From assembly GCA_964391365.1 (NCBI GenBank), contig CAYMKW010000002.1, forward strand, positions 1 through 64,000: 64,000 nucleotides of DNA, in the 5' to 3' direction. This document shows positions 1 through 10,086 of the stretch, one piece after another (positions within the stretch are counted from its first letter, which is position 1; each line of letters opens with the position of its first letter). Made by a program: the position numbers and the translations under genes. The notes beneath the pieces are model-generated. The model saw nothing but the letters and a program-made list of their open reading frames with translations, had not been told where the DNA came from and made no database searches. Source of the stretch: SXMI01 sp964391365 (GTDB lineage Bacteria; Actinomycetota; Acidimicrobiia; Acidimicrobiales; Microtrichaceae).

Positions 1-92
1 GGGTCGGCCACGTGACGGTGACCGGTGACGAGGTGGGGGTGGCGGGCCGACGGGCGCGCCTGGCGGCCGGCCTGCGCGCAGGGGGCGACTGA
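1..92 (+). CDS. purK: PurK C-terminal fragment (N5-carboxyaminoimidazole ribonucleotide synthase)
   Basis: Open frame from the window edge to TGA at 90-92. The tail reads VGHVTVTGDEVGV and then an Ala/Arg-rich end, which fits the last residues of PurK, where a G-H-V motif comes just before the C-terminus. PurK makes N5-CAIR from AIR, ATP and bicarbonate. It lies 28 bases upstream of purE, which uses its product, and this neighbourhood is the main support because only about 29 residues are visible. The rest of the gene lies outside the window. Confidence 0.6.
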   Translation, partial: VGHVTVTGDEVGVAGRRARLAAGLRAGGD

Positions 93-120
93 CCCTCCCG
101 TCGTGCGAGGATGGTGGCCG

Positions 121-621
121 ATGAGCGACCTCCAGTCCGAACCCGTCGTCGGTGTCGTCATGGGCAGTGCGTCGGACCTGCCGACGATGCAGCCGGCGGC
201 CGACGTGCTCGCCGAGTTCGGCGTGCCCCACGAGGTCCGGGTCGTGTCGGCGCACCGGAGCCCGGAGCGGATGTTCGACTACGCCCGGTCGGCCCGGGAG
301 CGCGGCCTGCGTGTCGTCGTCGCCGGCGCCGGCGGGGCAGCGCACCTCCCCGGGATGATCGCCTCGCTGACGACCCTGCCGGTGATCGGCGTTCCGGTCC
401 CGACGCGTCATCTGGGTGGTGCCGACTCGTTGCACTCGATCGTGCAGATGCCGGGTGGCGTCCCCGTTGCGACCATGGCGATCGGCGGTGCGCTCAACGC
501 GGGGCTGCTCGCCCTTCGCATCCTCGCAGTCCACGACCAGGATCTGGCCGGTCGACTCGAGGCGTACCGGGCCGGCCTCGAGCGGCACGCACTGGACCAG
601 GACGAGCAGCTCGACCGCTGA
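121..621 (+). CDS. purE: N5-carboxyaminoimidazole ribonucleotide mutase PurE
   Basis: 166 residues, the usual length of class I PurE. It moves the carboxyl group of N5-CAIR to give CAIR in de novo purine synthesis, in the cytosol. The family's substrate loops are visible: GSASDLPTM near residue 15, SAHRSPERM near 43, AGAGGAAHLPGM near 70 and the GVPV segment near 95. The ATG at 121 is chosen because it starts just before the first beta strand (VVGVVMGSASD); the same frame opens further upstream, but that part does not resemble the family. It follows purK, as in most actinobacteria. Confident. Confidence 0.96.
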   Translation: MSDLQSEPVVGVVMGSASDLPTMQPAADVLAEFGVPHEVRVVSAHRSPERMFDYARSARERGLRVVVAGAGGAAHLPGMIASLTTLPVIGVPVPTRHLGGADSLHSIVQMPGGVPVATMAIGGALNAGLLALRILAVHDQDLAGRLEAYRAGLERHALDQDEQLDR

Positions 622-639
622 GGACGGCAGCCGCCAGGT

Positions 640-981
640 TCAGAACCTGCGGGTCCAGCCCCCGGCGGCTCCTCGGTCCCACGGACTCGGACCGGCTGCC
701 GGGTCGATCGTCCCGTCGGGGACCGGATCGGTCGACGCGACCGTGTTGTCGCTGCGTTTGGCCAGATCCCGGAGCGCTCGACGGCGGTTCGCCACCGTCC
801 GCCGTGACACGGCGCGGGGTGCGTGGCGGCGCCGCACGCCGGTGGAGCCCAGGGCACACGGCCCGCACCACACCCGCCCGTGACGGTCGCCGACCGCGCA
901 CGAACCGCAGAGGGTCGCTCCGCAGCGGTCGCACACGTCGACGGCCGGGTGGCTCGGATGGCTGGTGCAGATGAAACCCAC
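640..981 (-). CDS. Small B-box-like zinc-finger protein
   Basis: 113 residues from a GTG at 981 with GGAGG 8 bases upstream, which fixes the start. The first 45 residues hold regularly spaced metal ligands: CTSHPSH, then CDRCG, CGSC, and CGPC, like a B-box or double zinc-ribbon module (C-x2-H ... C-x2-C ... C-x2-C ... C-x2-C). The rest is a basic helix-like segment (RRTVANRRRALRDLAKR) and a disordered tail. There is no membrane segment in this version, although related actinobacterial proteins often attach such a finger to a membrane or rhomboid domain. It is divergent from purB. Function unknown; it could bind nucleic acid or a protein partner. Confidence 0.62.
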   Translation of the reverse strand: MGFICTSHPSHPAVDVCDRCGATLCGSCAVGDRHGRVWCGPCALGSTGVRRRHAPRAVSRRTVANRRRALRDLAKRSDNTVASTDPVPDGTIDPAAGPSPWDRGAAGGWTRRF

Positions 982-1075
982 GGCGGGGACCTCCCGGACG
1001 GTCCATCGGCTCGGTGGGGGCCGGGACTTCAGCGCGATGGTCCCGACGGCCCAGTGCTTCGGCGAGAATGGTCGG

Positions 1076-2524
1076 GTGACGCCCAGCGACTGGTCCCAGG
1101 ACGTTCCCGTGGTGCCCAACGTCCTGGCCGCCCGGTACGCGAGTGCCGAGGTCGCCCGGCTGTGGTCGCCCGAGCAGAAGGTGGTGCTCGAGCGGCAGCT
1201 GTGGATCGCGGTCATGCGAGCCCAGGCGGATCTCGGCGTCGATGTTCCCGAGGAGGCGCTCGCGGCCTACGAGGCGGTCGTCGACCGGGTCGACCTCGCG
1301 TCGATCGACGAGCGCGAGCGCGTCACCCGCCACGACGTCAAGGCGAGGATCGAGGAGTTCTCGGCACTCGCCGGCCACGAGCACGCCCACAAGGGCATGA
1401 CGAGTCGCGACCTGACCGAGAACGTCGAGCAGCTGCAGGTCCGACGCAGTCTGGAGCTGATCCGGGACCGGGCGGTCGCAGCGCTGGTGGCGCTGGCCGG
1501 GCGGGCGGCCGAACACGCGGAGACGGTGCTGGTGGGTCGGAGTCACAACGTGGCCGCGCAGGCGACGACCCTCGGGAAGCGGTTCGCCAATGCCGGGGAG
1601 GAGCTCCTGCAGGCCCTCCTCCGGCTGGAGGAACTCCTGGCTCGCTACCCGATGCGCGGGCTCAAGGGGCCGGTCGGCACCCAGCAGGACCAGCTCGACC
1701 TCCTCGGGGACCCGGAGCTGCTCGACGAGCTCGAGCGACGGGTCGCCGCCCACCTCGGGTTCACCCGGGTCCTGTCGAGCGTCGGACAGGTCTACCCGCG
1801 GTCGCTCGACCTGGACGTCGTGGCGGCGCTGGTGCAGCTCGTCGACGGCCCGGCATCGCTGGCCCTGACCCTGCGGCTGATGGCCGGAAACGAACTGGTG
1901 ACCGAGGGATTCCGGCCGGGTCAGGTCGGCTCCTCGGCCATGCCGCACAAGATGAACGCCCGCAGCTGCGAGCGGATCGGCGGGTTCCGGGTCATCCTGA
2001 ACGGCCACCTGGCCATGGCGGCCGGGCTGGCGGGCGAGCAGTGGAACGAGGGCGACGTCAGCTGCTCGGTGGTTCGTCGGGTGCTCCTCCCCGACGCCTG
2101 TTTCGCCGCGGACGGCGCCTTCCAGACCCTGCTGGACGTGCTGGACGGCTTCGGTGCGTTCCCCGCGAACATCGAACGCGAGCTGCGCCGGTACCTGCCG
2201 TTCCTGGCCACGACGAAGGTGCTCATGGCGGCCGTGCGCGCCGGAGTCGGCCGTGAGACGGCGCACGAGGTCGTCAAGGAGCACGCGGTGGCGGTCGCCC
2301 TCGCCATGCGGGAACAGGGGTCGGAGGGCAACGACCTGGCCGAGCGGCTCGGTGCCGATCCCCGCCTGGGTCTGGATGCCGACTCGGTCCGTTCCGCCAT
2401 GGGGGACCCGGTGACCTTCATCGGGACGGCGCCCCGGCAGGTCGCCGAGTTCGTCAGCCGGGTGGACGCAGTCGCGAGCCGCTACCCCGAGGCTGCGGCC
2501 TACCGGGGTGAGGAGATCCTGTGA
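1076..2524 (+). CDS. purB: Adenylosuccinate lyase PurB
   Basis: About 482 residues. It cleaves SAICAR to AICAR and adenylosuccinate to AMP, releasing fumarate. The family opening PNVLAARYAS lies near residue 13, the TSRDLTEN catalytic segment near residue 105, and the signature loop GSSAMPHKMNARSCE near residue 285. The GTG at 1076 is preferred over the ATG at 965 because everything before it is unlike the family; GTG 1111 is also possible. A weak GAGAAT hexamer 6 bases before 1076 would fit a leaderless start. The stop overlaps the purC start (GTGA at 2521-2524), so translation is probably coupled. Confidence 0.95.
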   Translation: MTPSDWSQDVPVVPNVLAARYASAEVARLWSPEQKVVLERQLWIAVMRAQADLGVDVPEEALAAYEAVVDRVDLASIDERERVTRHDVKARIEEFSALAGHEHAHKGMTSRDLTENVEQLQVRRSLELIRDRAVAALVALAGRAAEHAETVLVGRSHNVAAQATTLGKRFANAGEELLQALLRLEELLARYPMRGLKGPVGTQQDQLDLLGDPELLDELERRVAAHLGFTRVLSSVGQVYPRSLDLDVVAALVQLVDGPASLALTLRLMAGNELVTEGFRPGQVGSSAMPHKMNARSCERIGGFRVILNGHLAMAAGLAGEQWNEGDVSCSVVRRVLLPDACFAADGAFQTLLDVLDGFGAFPANIERELRRYLPFLATTKVLMAAVRAGVGRETAHEVVKEHAVAVALAMREQGSEGNDLAERLGADPRLGLDADSVRSAMGDPVTFIGTAPRQVAEFVSRVDAVASRYPEAAAYRGEEIL

Positions 2525-3438
2525 GTGTCCTGCGCGACGTCGGCGACGTGGGGCTGGAGCACGTCCACAGCGGCAAGGTGCGCGACCTGTTCGACGCCGG
2601 CGACGACCGGCTGCTCATGGTGGCCTCGGATCGGCTGTCGGCGTTCGACGTGGTCATGGACGAACCCGTTCCGGACAAGGGACGCGTGCTCACCGCCATG
2701 TCGGCGTTCTGGTTCGGCGAGCTGTCCGGCGTCGTCGGCAACCACCTGCTGTCCACGGAACTGGCCGACCTGCCGGCAATCGCCCGCCGGGACGACCTCG
2801 CCGGTCGGATCATGCTCTGTCGGCGGGCGCGGATGCTGCCGATCGAGTGCATCGTCCGGGGGTACGTGGCCGGCTCGGCCTGGAAGGAGTACCGGACGTC
2901 CGGGACCATCCACGGAGAGCCGGTCCCGGCGGGGCTCGTCGAGGCGGACCGACTGCCATCGCCGCGGTTCACGCCGTCGACCAAGGCCGCCGTGGGGGAC
3001 CACGACGAGAACATCGGGTTCGACCGGGCCGTCGAACTGATCGGGGGCGAACTGGCGGAGCAGGCCCGCGAGGTGTCGCTGCGGATGTTCGCCGTCGCCG
3101 GCGAGCGCGCCGAGGCGGCCGGGTTCCTGCTCGCCGACACCAAGTTCGAGCTCGGCCTGGTGGTGGACGCCGACGGCGAGGAACGGCTGGTCCTGGCCGA
3201 CGAGGTCCTGACGCCCGACTCGTCCCGTTACTGGCTCGCCGACGAGTGGGCACCGGGTCGGACACCGCACGGCTTCGACAAGCAGCCGGTCCGCGACTTC
3301 CTGGAGACGCTGGACTGGGACAAGACCCCGCCGCCACCGACGCTGCCGCAGTCGGTGGTCGATGCGACCCGCGAGCGCTACGTGGCGGCCTACGAGCGGA
3401 TCTGCGGTCGGTCGCTGTCGGACTGGCCGGGCGCCTGA
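2521..3438 (+). CDS. purC: SAICAR synthase PurC
   Basis: 305 residues, the size of the longer actinobacterial and eukaryote-like form. It joins aspartate to CAIR using ATP, giving SAICAR. Visible motifs are HSGKVRDLFD (ATP loop) near residue 16, SDRLSAFDVVMDEPVP near 38, IECIVRGYVAGSAWKEY near 110, and the C-terminal DTKFELGL and PDSSRYW segments. It begins inside the last codons of purB and is followed by 78 bases before purS. It sits in the normal purine order. Confidence 0.97.
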   Translation: MSVLRDVGDVGLEHVHSGKVRDLFDAGDDRLLMVASDRLSAFDVVMDEPVPDKGRVLTAMSAFWFGELSGVVGNHLLSTELADLPAIARRDDLAGRIMLCRRARMLPIECIVRGYVAGSAWKEYRTSGTIHGEPVPAGLVEADRLPSPRFTPSTKAAVGDHDENIGFDRAVELIGGELAEQAREVSLRMFAVAGERAEAAGFLLADTKFELGLVVDADGEERLVLADEVLTPDSSRYWLADEWAPGRTPHGFDKQPVRDFLETLDWDKTPPPPTLPQSVVDATRERYVAAYERICGRSLSDWPGA

Positions 3439-3516
3439 TCGACCCGTCCCCCCGGGAACGGCTGCGTCCCGCGGCGGTGGCACCGAGCCCCCGGTCGGTG
3501 TGCGAGCATCTGGAAC

Positions 3517-3783
3517 ATGACCTTCGACGTCGTGGTCCACGTCAGTCTGCGACCCGGGATCGCCGATCCGCAGGGAGCCACCATCGAGCGGGCGTTGCCC
3601 GCTCTCGGCTTCGAGGGGGTGAGCGGCGTCGGTGTGGGCAAGGCGATCTCGTTCCGGGTGGACGCAGAGGACGAGGATTCGGCGAGGTCGCTCGTCGGCG
3701 ACCTCTGTGAGCGCTTCCTCACCAATCCGGTCATCGAGGACTCGACGATCACGATCTCGCCCGCTGCGGCGGCGGTGGCCTGA
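3517..3783 (+). CDS. purS: FGAM synthase small subunit PurS
   Basis: 88 residues starting VVHVSLRPGIADPQG and containing the LGFEGVSGVGVGKAI strand-turn that marks PurS. PurS is the small bridging subunit of the three-part formylglycinamidine ribonucleotide synthase (PurS, PurQ, PurL), needed to pass ammonia from PurQ to PurL. Its TGA (3781-3783) touches the GTG of purQ, so the two are almost certainly translated together. Confidence 0.95.
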   Translation: MTFDVVVHVSLRPGIADPQGATIERALPALGFEGVSGVGVGKAISFRVDAEDEDSARSLVGDLCERFLTNPVIEDSTITISPAAAAVA

Positions 3784-4437
3784 GTGGCTCGTCACGTCGC
3801 CGTCGTCCGGTTCCCGGGCACGAACTGCGAGTTCGACGTCGTCGAGGCGGTCGAGTCGCTCGGTGGCACGGCCGAGATCGTGTTCCACGATCGCCCGTCG
3901 CTGGGGGCGGTCGATGCCGTCGTGGTCGCCGGTGGGTTCGCGCACGGGGACTACCTGCGTCCGGGGGCGATCGCCCGGTTCTCGCCGGTCATGTCGGCGG
4001 TCCGTGACTTCGCCGCCGACGGTGGTCCGGTCATCGGGATCTGCAACGGATTCCAGGTGCTGACCGAGGCGGGCCTGCTCCCCGGCGCACTTCAGAAGAA
4101 CGCCGGATTGAAGTTCCGGTGTCAGATGACCGAGTTGCGGGTCGAGACGACCGATTCGGCGCTCACCGGTTCATCCACCGTTGGGGCGATCCTGCGGGTC
4201 CCGATCAACCACTTCGAGGGCAACTACACGTGTTCGCCGGAGACGCTCGCCGAGTTGCGGGGCGAGGATCGGATCGTGGTGCGTTACGTGGACAATCCGA
4301 ACGGCTCGGTCGACGACATCGCCGGGGTGTGCAGCGAAGGACGCAACGTGGTGGGACTGATGCCGCACCCGGAGCGGGCCTGTCACGAACTGCTCGGCTC
4401 GGTCGACGGCCGCGAGCTGATCTCCTCGTTCCTCTGA
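3784..4437 (+). CDS. purQ: FGAM synthase glutaminase subunit PurQ
   Basis: 217 residues, a class I glutamine amidotransferase that frees ammonia for PurL. The N-terminus VVRFPGTNCEFD is typical of PurQ. The nucleophile elbow is GICNGFQVL (Cys near residue 85), and the catalytic His and Glu lie in LMPHPERACHE near the C-terminus. The start is a GTG directly after the purS stop. It converges on the minus-strand gene at 4534, with a C-rich spacer between. Confidence 0.96.
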   Translation: MARHVAVVRFPGTNCEFDVVEAVESLGGTAEIVFHDRPSLGAVDAVVVAGGFAHGDYLRPGAIARFSPVMSAVRDFAADGGPVIGICNGFQVLTEAGLLPGALQKNAGLKFRCQMTELRVETTDSALTGSSTVGAILRVPINHFEGNYTCSPETLAELRGEDRIVVRYVDNPNGSVDDIAGVCSEGRNVVGLMPHPERACHELLGSVDGRELISSFL

Positions 4438-4485
4438 CCCCCTTGTCCCTAACCCCCAACCCCTGAACCCCTTGCTCTGAACCCC
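4438..4485. other. C-tract array with G-quadruplex potential (minus strand)
   Basis: The spacer right after the purQ stop holds runs of C at 4438-4442, 4447-4449, 4453-4457, 4460-4463, 4468-4471 and 4482-4485. The loops between the middle four runs are 2 to 4 bases (TA, AA, TGAA). On the minus strand this is a canonical four-tract G-quadruplex pattern of G3 or longer. It lies between convergent genes, so a role in ending transcription is possible. Just beyond it (about 4501-4536) is a short tandem repeat built on GGGAATGGCGGGGAAT. Confidence 0.6.
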
Positions 4486-4533
4486 TCGAACCACAGAGCG
4501 AGGAATGGCGGGGAATGCGGGAATGGCGGGGAA

Positions 4534-4947
4534 TCAGGACTGGGAGCGGGAGATCCCTGCGGATCGCAGCACGGCGGCCGGCACGCCGACCTCCCGCCAG
4601 GCGCTGTAGGAGATCCCCTTGCGCTCCCCGTACGAGGCCGCCACGGCCACGAACTCGGCCTCGGCTGCGCCGATGTCCTCCTGCTCGCCGAGTCGGTCGA
4701 GCTCGTCGAGGAGGTCGAGTCGCTCCTGGACCAGGCTGAGTCGCTTGACGACGTCCGCATCCACGAGCTGACGGTCGATGACGTCGAGCCGCTTCGTGAT
4801 CGACTCGGGCGTCCGCTTGCGGCCGCGCTTGGGGCGGTTCCGGTCGAGCGCCTCGAGGTAGTGCTTGACCGCCCGACTCTCGGTCCGGCCGGCGGCGATC
4901 GCGGCCTTGTGCTCGGAACTCATGGTGCGTGACTTCTTGGTTGCCAT
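4534..4947 (-). CDS. Conserved small basic protein with AT-hook-like segment
   Basis: 137 residues from ATG. I do not recognise a named family. The first half is basic and helical, with the stretch RPKRGRKRTPESI (about residues 38-50), which resembles an AT-hook (R-G-R-K core). The middle is an Asp/Leu/Arg-rich probable coiled coil (residues 52-90), and the end (SYSAWREVGVPAAVLRSAGI) looks like a small helical cap of the kind seen in DNA-bridging proteins. It is transcribed away from purL, with a palindrome in between. A nucleoid or regulator role is a guess. Confidence 0.6.
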   Translation of the reverse strand: MATKKSRTMSSEHKAAIAAGRTESRAVKHYLEALDRNRPKRGRKRTPESITKRLDVIDRQLVDADVVKRLSLVQERLDLLDELDRLGEQEDIGAAEAEFVAVAASYGERKGISYSAWREVGVPAAVLRSAGISRSQS

Positions 4948-5011
4948 GTTCGCAGCATTGCCGCGAGTCGACTGCCCCGCAACATCGTCCCGTCGGGCGG
5001 TGCATTCAGAT

Positions 5012-5040
5012 CAATTCGATCAGGTCGATTGATCGAATTG
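5012..5040. promoter_or_regulatory. Inverted repeat between divergent genes (possible operator)
   Basis: Perfect 10-bp arms, CAATTCGATC and GATCGAATTG, separated by 9 bases. The stretch is much richer in A/T than its surroundings and lies between the minus-strand AT-hook-like gene and purL, where a regulator site would be expected. It could also be a hairpin in a purL leader, but the likely purL promoter lies downstream of it. Confidence 0.45.
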
Positions 5041-5175
5041 CGGACCGATGCATCGATCCCCGAACCGCCGATCGCGTCCCGCCGGACAGCGACGTCCCGA
5101 CGATCCCCCTTGCTCGAGGAGGGCACGCTGCGTCCGGTCTCGTCGACTCCGTCCGGGGGGTCGCGCTCGAGACGG

Positions 5176-5181
5176 TAGGTT
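5176..5181 (+). promoter_or_regulatory. -10 element of purL (leaderless type)
   Basis: TAGGTT ends 7 bases before the purL ATG, so transcription would begin at or next to the start codon. No convincing -35 hexamer is visible. Confidence 0.5.
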
Positions 5182-5188
5182 CGACCAC

Positions 5189-7423
<2,235 letters not shown>

Positions 7424-7436
7424 GCGTCCGGCGGAC

Positions 7437-8390
7437 GTGGTCGTCGGTCGGTTCGCGCCCAGCCCGAGTGGTCCGCTCCACCTCGGGAACCTGCGGACCG
7501 CGGCACTGGCGTGGTGCGCCGCCCGATCGGTCGGTGGTGGATTCCTGGTCCGGATGGAGGACCTGACGACGGGTGCCGCTGCGACCGAGGAGGCCGGGCA
7601 GCTGCGTGACCTGGCATCGCTCGGCCTCGACGCCGACGGTCCCGTCGTCCGGCAGTCGGAGCGCACCGATCGCTACGACCGGGCGCTCGAGCAACTGGTC
7701 GAGGCCGACCTGACCTACGAGTGCTTCTGCTCCCGCCGGGAGGTCCGCGACGCGGCCGCGGCGCCCCATGGAGATGACGCGGCCGCGGCGCCCCATGGAG
7801 ATGACGCGGCCGCGGCGCCCCACGGGGACGGTGCCGACGGCGCCTACCCGGGGACCTGTCGCGAACTGTCGGCCTCGGAGCGCGCCGCGCGCCGCTCCAC
7901 CGGTCGGCTCCCGGCGCTGCGGCTCCGTGCGTCCGGCCGGACGGTGTCGGTGACCGACCGTCGGTGCGGTCGCCTCGACGCCACGGTCGACGACATCGTG
8001 GTCCGTCGGGCCGATGGCGTTGCCGCCTACCACCTGGCGGTCGTCGTCGACGACGCCGCACAGGGTGTCACCCAGGTCGTGCGCGGTGACGACCTCTGGC
8101 CGTCGACCCCGGCGCAGGTCCTCCTCCAGGAACTGCTCGGGCTTCCCACCCCCGGCTACCTCCACGTTCCGCTGGTGCTCGGCCCGGACGGTCGACGGCT
8201 CGCCAAGCGACACGGGTCCGTGACGCTCGCCGATCGGGTCGCGGCCGGCGAGCACCCGACGCAGGTGCTCGGTGCGCTCGCCGCCTCGCTCGGCTGGGCC
8301 TCGCCCGGGGAGGCGCTCGACGCGTCGCAGTTGTTGGGACGCTTCGATGTCGACGGTCTGCCACCGGGGCCGACGGTCTGGTCGGGGTGA
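7437..8390 (+). CDS. gluQ: Glutamyl-Q tRNA(Asp) synthetase
   Basis: About 317 residues. It is a class I GluRS core without the anticodon-binding domain, the form that attaches glutamate to queuosine in tRNA(Asp). The HIGH-type motif is APSPSGPLHLGN (residues 6-17) and the KMSKS-type motif is LAKRHGS. The zinc ligands of the family are present as CFC (Cys96, Cys98) and Y-x3-C (Tyr137, Cys141). Between them sits a 27-residue insert made of three copies of DAAAAPHGD. Start at GTG 7437 is chosen because VVVGRFAPSP is the usual N-terminus; GTG 7401 is possible. It sits inside the purine cluster 13 bases after purL. Confidence 0.85.
   Translation: MVVGRFAPSPSGPLHLGNLRTAALAWCAARSVGGGFLVRMEDLTTGAAATEEAGQLRDLASLGLDADGPVVRQSERTDRYDRALEQLVEADLTYECFCSRREVRDAAAAPHGDDAAAAPHGDDAAAAPHGDGADGAYPGTCRELSASERAARRSTGRLPALRLRASGRTVSVTDRRCGRLDATVDDIVVRRADGVAAYHLAVVVDDAAQGVTQVVRGDDLWPSTPAQVLLQELLGLPTPGYLHVPLVLGPDGRRLAKRHGSVTLADRVAAGEHPTQVLGALAASLGWASPGEALDASQLLGRFDVDGLPPGPTVWSG
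7749..7829 (+). repeat. Three in-frame copies of a 27-bp tandem repeat inside gluQ
   Basis: Units at 7749-7775, 7776-7802 and 7803-7829. Units 1 and 2 are identical; unit 3 differs at three synonymous third positions, so all three encode the same nine residues. The array lies between the two halves of the zinc-binding site and probably makes a flexible loop. Confidence 0.92.
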
Positions 8391-8493
8391 GCCCGGAGGT
8401 GTTGAGCGCGGGGTCGCGCGCGGCCGTCGGATCGACGCCCGTCCGGTCCAGGGCCCGGTCGGGTGCCGGGTGGCCGTGTGGCAGGATGGATCC

Positions 8494-10086
8494 GTGGATC
8501 CAGACCTGAACGAGCCGGGCGAAGCCTGCGGCGTGTTCGGGGTCTACGCACCCGGTACGGCCGTGGCCCACCTGGCCTACCTGGGCATCTACGCACTCCA
8601 GCACCGCGGCCAGGAGTCGGCCGGGATCGCCAGTTCGGACGGTGACCACCTCACCGTCGTCAAGGACATGGGGTTGGTCTCGAACGTCTTCGACGATCGC
8701 ACCCTCGCCGCCCTCGACGGCGATCTGGCGATCGGCCACACCCGCTACTCCACCACCGGTTCGAGCATGTGGAAGAACTCCCAGCCGGTGTTCCGCGACG
8801 TCGTCCACACCCAGTTCGCGCTGGCGCACAACGGCAACCTGGTCAACACCGCCGCGCTGGCCGAGGCGGAGGGGATGCTGCCCGGGACCGTGTCCAGCGA
8901 CACCGACGCCATGGCGGAGTGCATCGCGCACGAGTGCGAGCGAATCGGCGGCGGCGACGACACGCTGGTACGGGCGCTCACCAACGTGCTCGGCCGGTTC
9001 GAGGGGGCGTTCTCGTTGGTGCTGCTCGACCGTCACCGGGTGGTCGGCGTGCGGGACCCGAACGGGTTCCGACCGCTCTGTCTGGGCAAGCTCGACTCCG
9101 GCTGGGTGCTCGCCTCGGAGACCCCGGCGCTCGACACCGTGGGCGCGCACTTCGTCCGGGAGCTCGATCCCGGCGAGATGGTCGTGATCGACTCGACCGG
9201 GGTCCACTCCTCTCGGCCGTTCACCGATGTGTCGGCCGAGCCCAGACTCTGCCTCTTCGAGTTCGTGTACTTCGCCCGACCCGACTCCCAGCTCTACGGC
9301 CGCAACGTCCACCAGGCCCGGGTCCGGATGGGTGAGCAGCTCGCCGAGCAGGCTCCGGTCGACGCCGATCTCGTGGTCGGGGTGCCGGAGTCCGGGCTGC
9401 CGGCGGCCGAGGGGTACGCCCGGGCGTCGACGATCCCGTTCGGGCACGCCCTGGTGAAGAACCGTTACATCGGCCGGACGTTCATCGCCCCGAGCCAGGA
9501 GCTGCGTGCGCTGGGCGTGCGCATGAAGCTCAACCCGCTCCGCGAGAACATCGAGGGTCGTCGTTTGGTCGTGGTTGACGACTCCATCGTCCGCGGTACG
9601 ACCACCCGGGCGATGGTGTCGATGCTCCGGGAGGCGGGTGCTGCCGAGGTCCACCTCCGGGTGTCGTCGCCTCCCTACCGCTGGCCGTGCTTCTACGGCA
9701 TGGACACCGGGACGCGGGGCGAGCTGCTCGCAGCCAACATGGACGTCGACGAGATCCGCAGCTACCTCAACGTCGACACGCTGTCGTACCTGACGCTGGA
9801 CCGACTCGTCGACGCCGTCGGTGCGCCGGGGGCGGGTTTCTGCACCGCCTGTCTGACGGGCGTCTACCCGGTCGAGATCCCACCCGAGCTCGGCAAGGGT
9901 GTGCTCGAGGGTGGAGCGGTCGCCGCAGCCGAGGGCGTCACCTCCGCTCCGGCCGCCCTGCTCAGCGCCGAGGAACGCCGACTGCCGACCGATTCGGTCC
10001 GCCCGGGCGCCTCGGAGCCAGCGGATGGCGGCGGGCGGATCGCGGAGGCACCCGCTGGTGCCGGGGAGGACACGACGGGTGGGTGA
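8494..10086 (+). CDS. purF: Amidophosphoribosyltransferase PurF
   Basis: About 530 residues from GTG 8494. It transfers ammonia from glutamine to PRPP, the first committed purine step. A short propeptide ends before Cys12 (GEACGVFG), the N-terminal nucleophile of the glutaminase domain. Other motifs are HTRYSTTGSS near residue 88, HNGNLVN near 112, the PRPP-binding VVVDDSIVRGTTT near residue 365, and cysteines that could hold the Fe-S cluster of the B. subtilis type (CxxC in FCTACLTG). The last ~50 residues are low-complexity and not conserved. The 3' end overlaps purM by 8 bases. Confidence 0.96.
   Translation: MDPDLNEPGEACGVFGVYAPGTAVAHLAYLGIYALQHRGQESAGIASSDGDHLTVVKDMGLVSNVFDDRTLAALDGDLAIGHTRYSTTGSSMWKNSQPVFRDVVHTQFALAHNGNLVNTAALAEAEGMLPGTVSSDTDAMAECIAHECERIGGGDDTLVRALTNVLGRFEGAFSLVLLDRHRVVGVRDPNGFRPLCLGKLDSGWVLASETPALDTVGAHFVRELDPGEMVVIDSTGVHSSRPFTDVSAEPRLCLFEFVYFARPDSQLYGRNVHQARVRMGEQLAEQAPVDADLVVGVPESGLPAAEGYARASTIPFGHALVKNRYIGRTFIAPSQELRALGVRMKLNPLRENIEGRRLVVVDDSIVRGTTTRAMVSMLREAGAAEVHLRVSSPPYRWPCFYGMDTGTRGELLAANMDVDEIRSYLNVDTLSYLTLDRLVDAVGAPGAGFCTACLTGVYPVEIPPELGKGVLEGGAVAAAEGVTSAPAALLSAEERRLPTDSVRPGASEPADGGGRIAEAPAGAGEDTTGG

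Noticed and set aside
965..1075. Upstream ATG extension of purB
   Set aside because: It overlaps the start of the divergent zinc-finger gene and does not resemble PurB; GTG 1076 fits the family better.
494..2284. Long minus-strand open frame opposite purB (596 codons)
   Set aside because: It is the mirror of a strong purB gene in GC-rich DNA, has no family-like motif, and runs across the stop of the small zinc-finger gene's strand neighbour. High GC makes such frames common.
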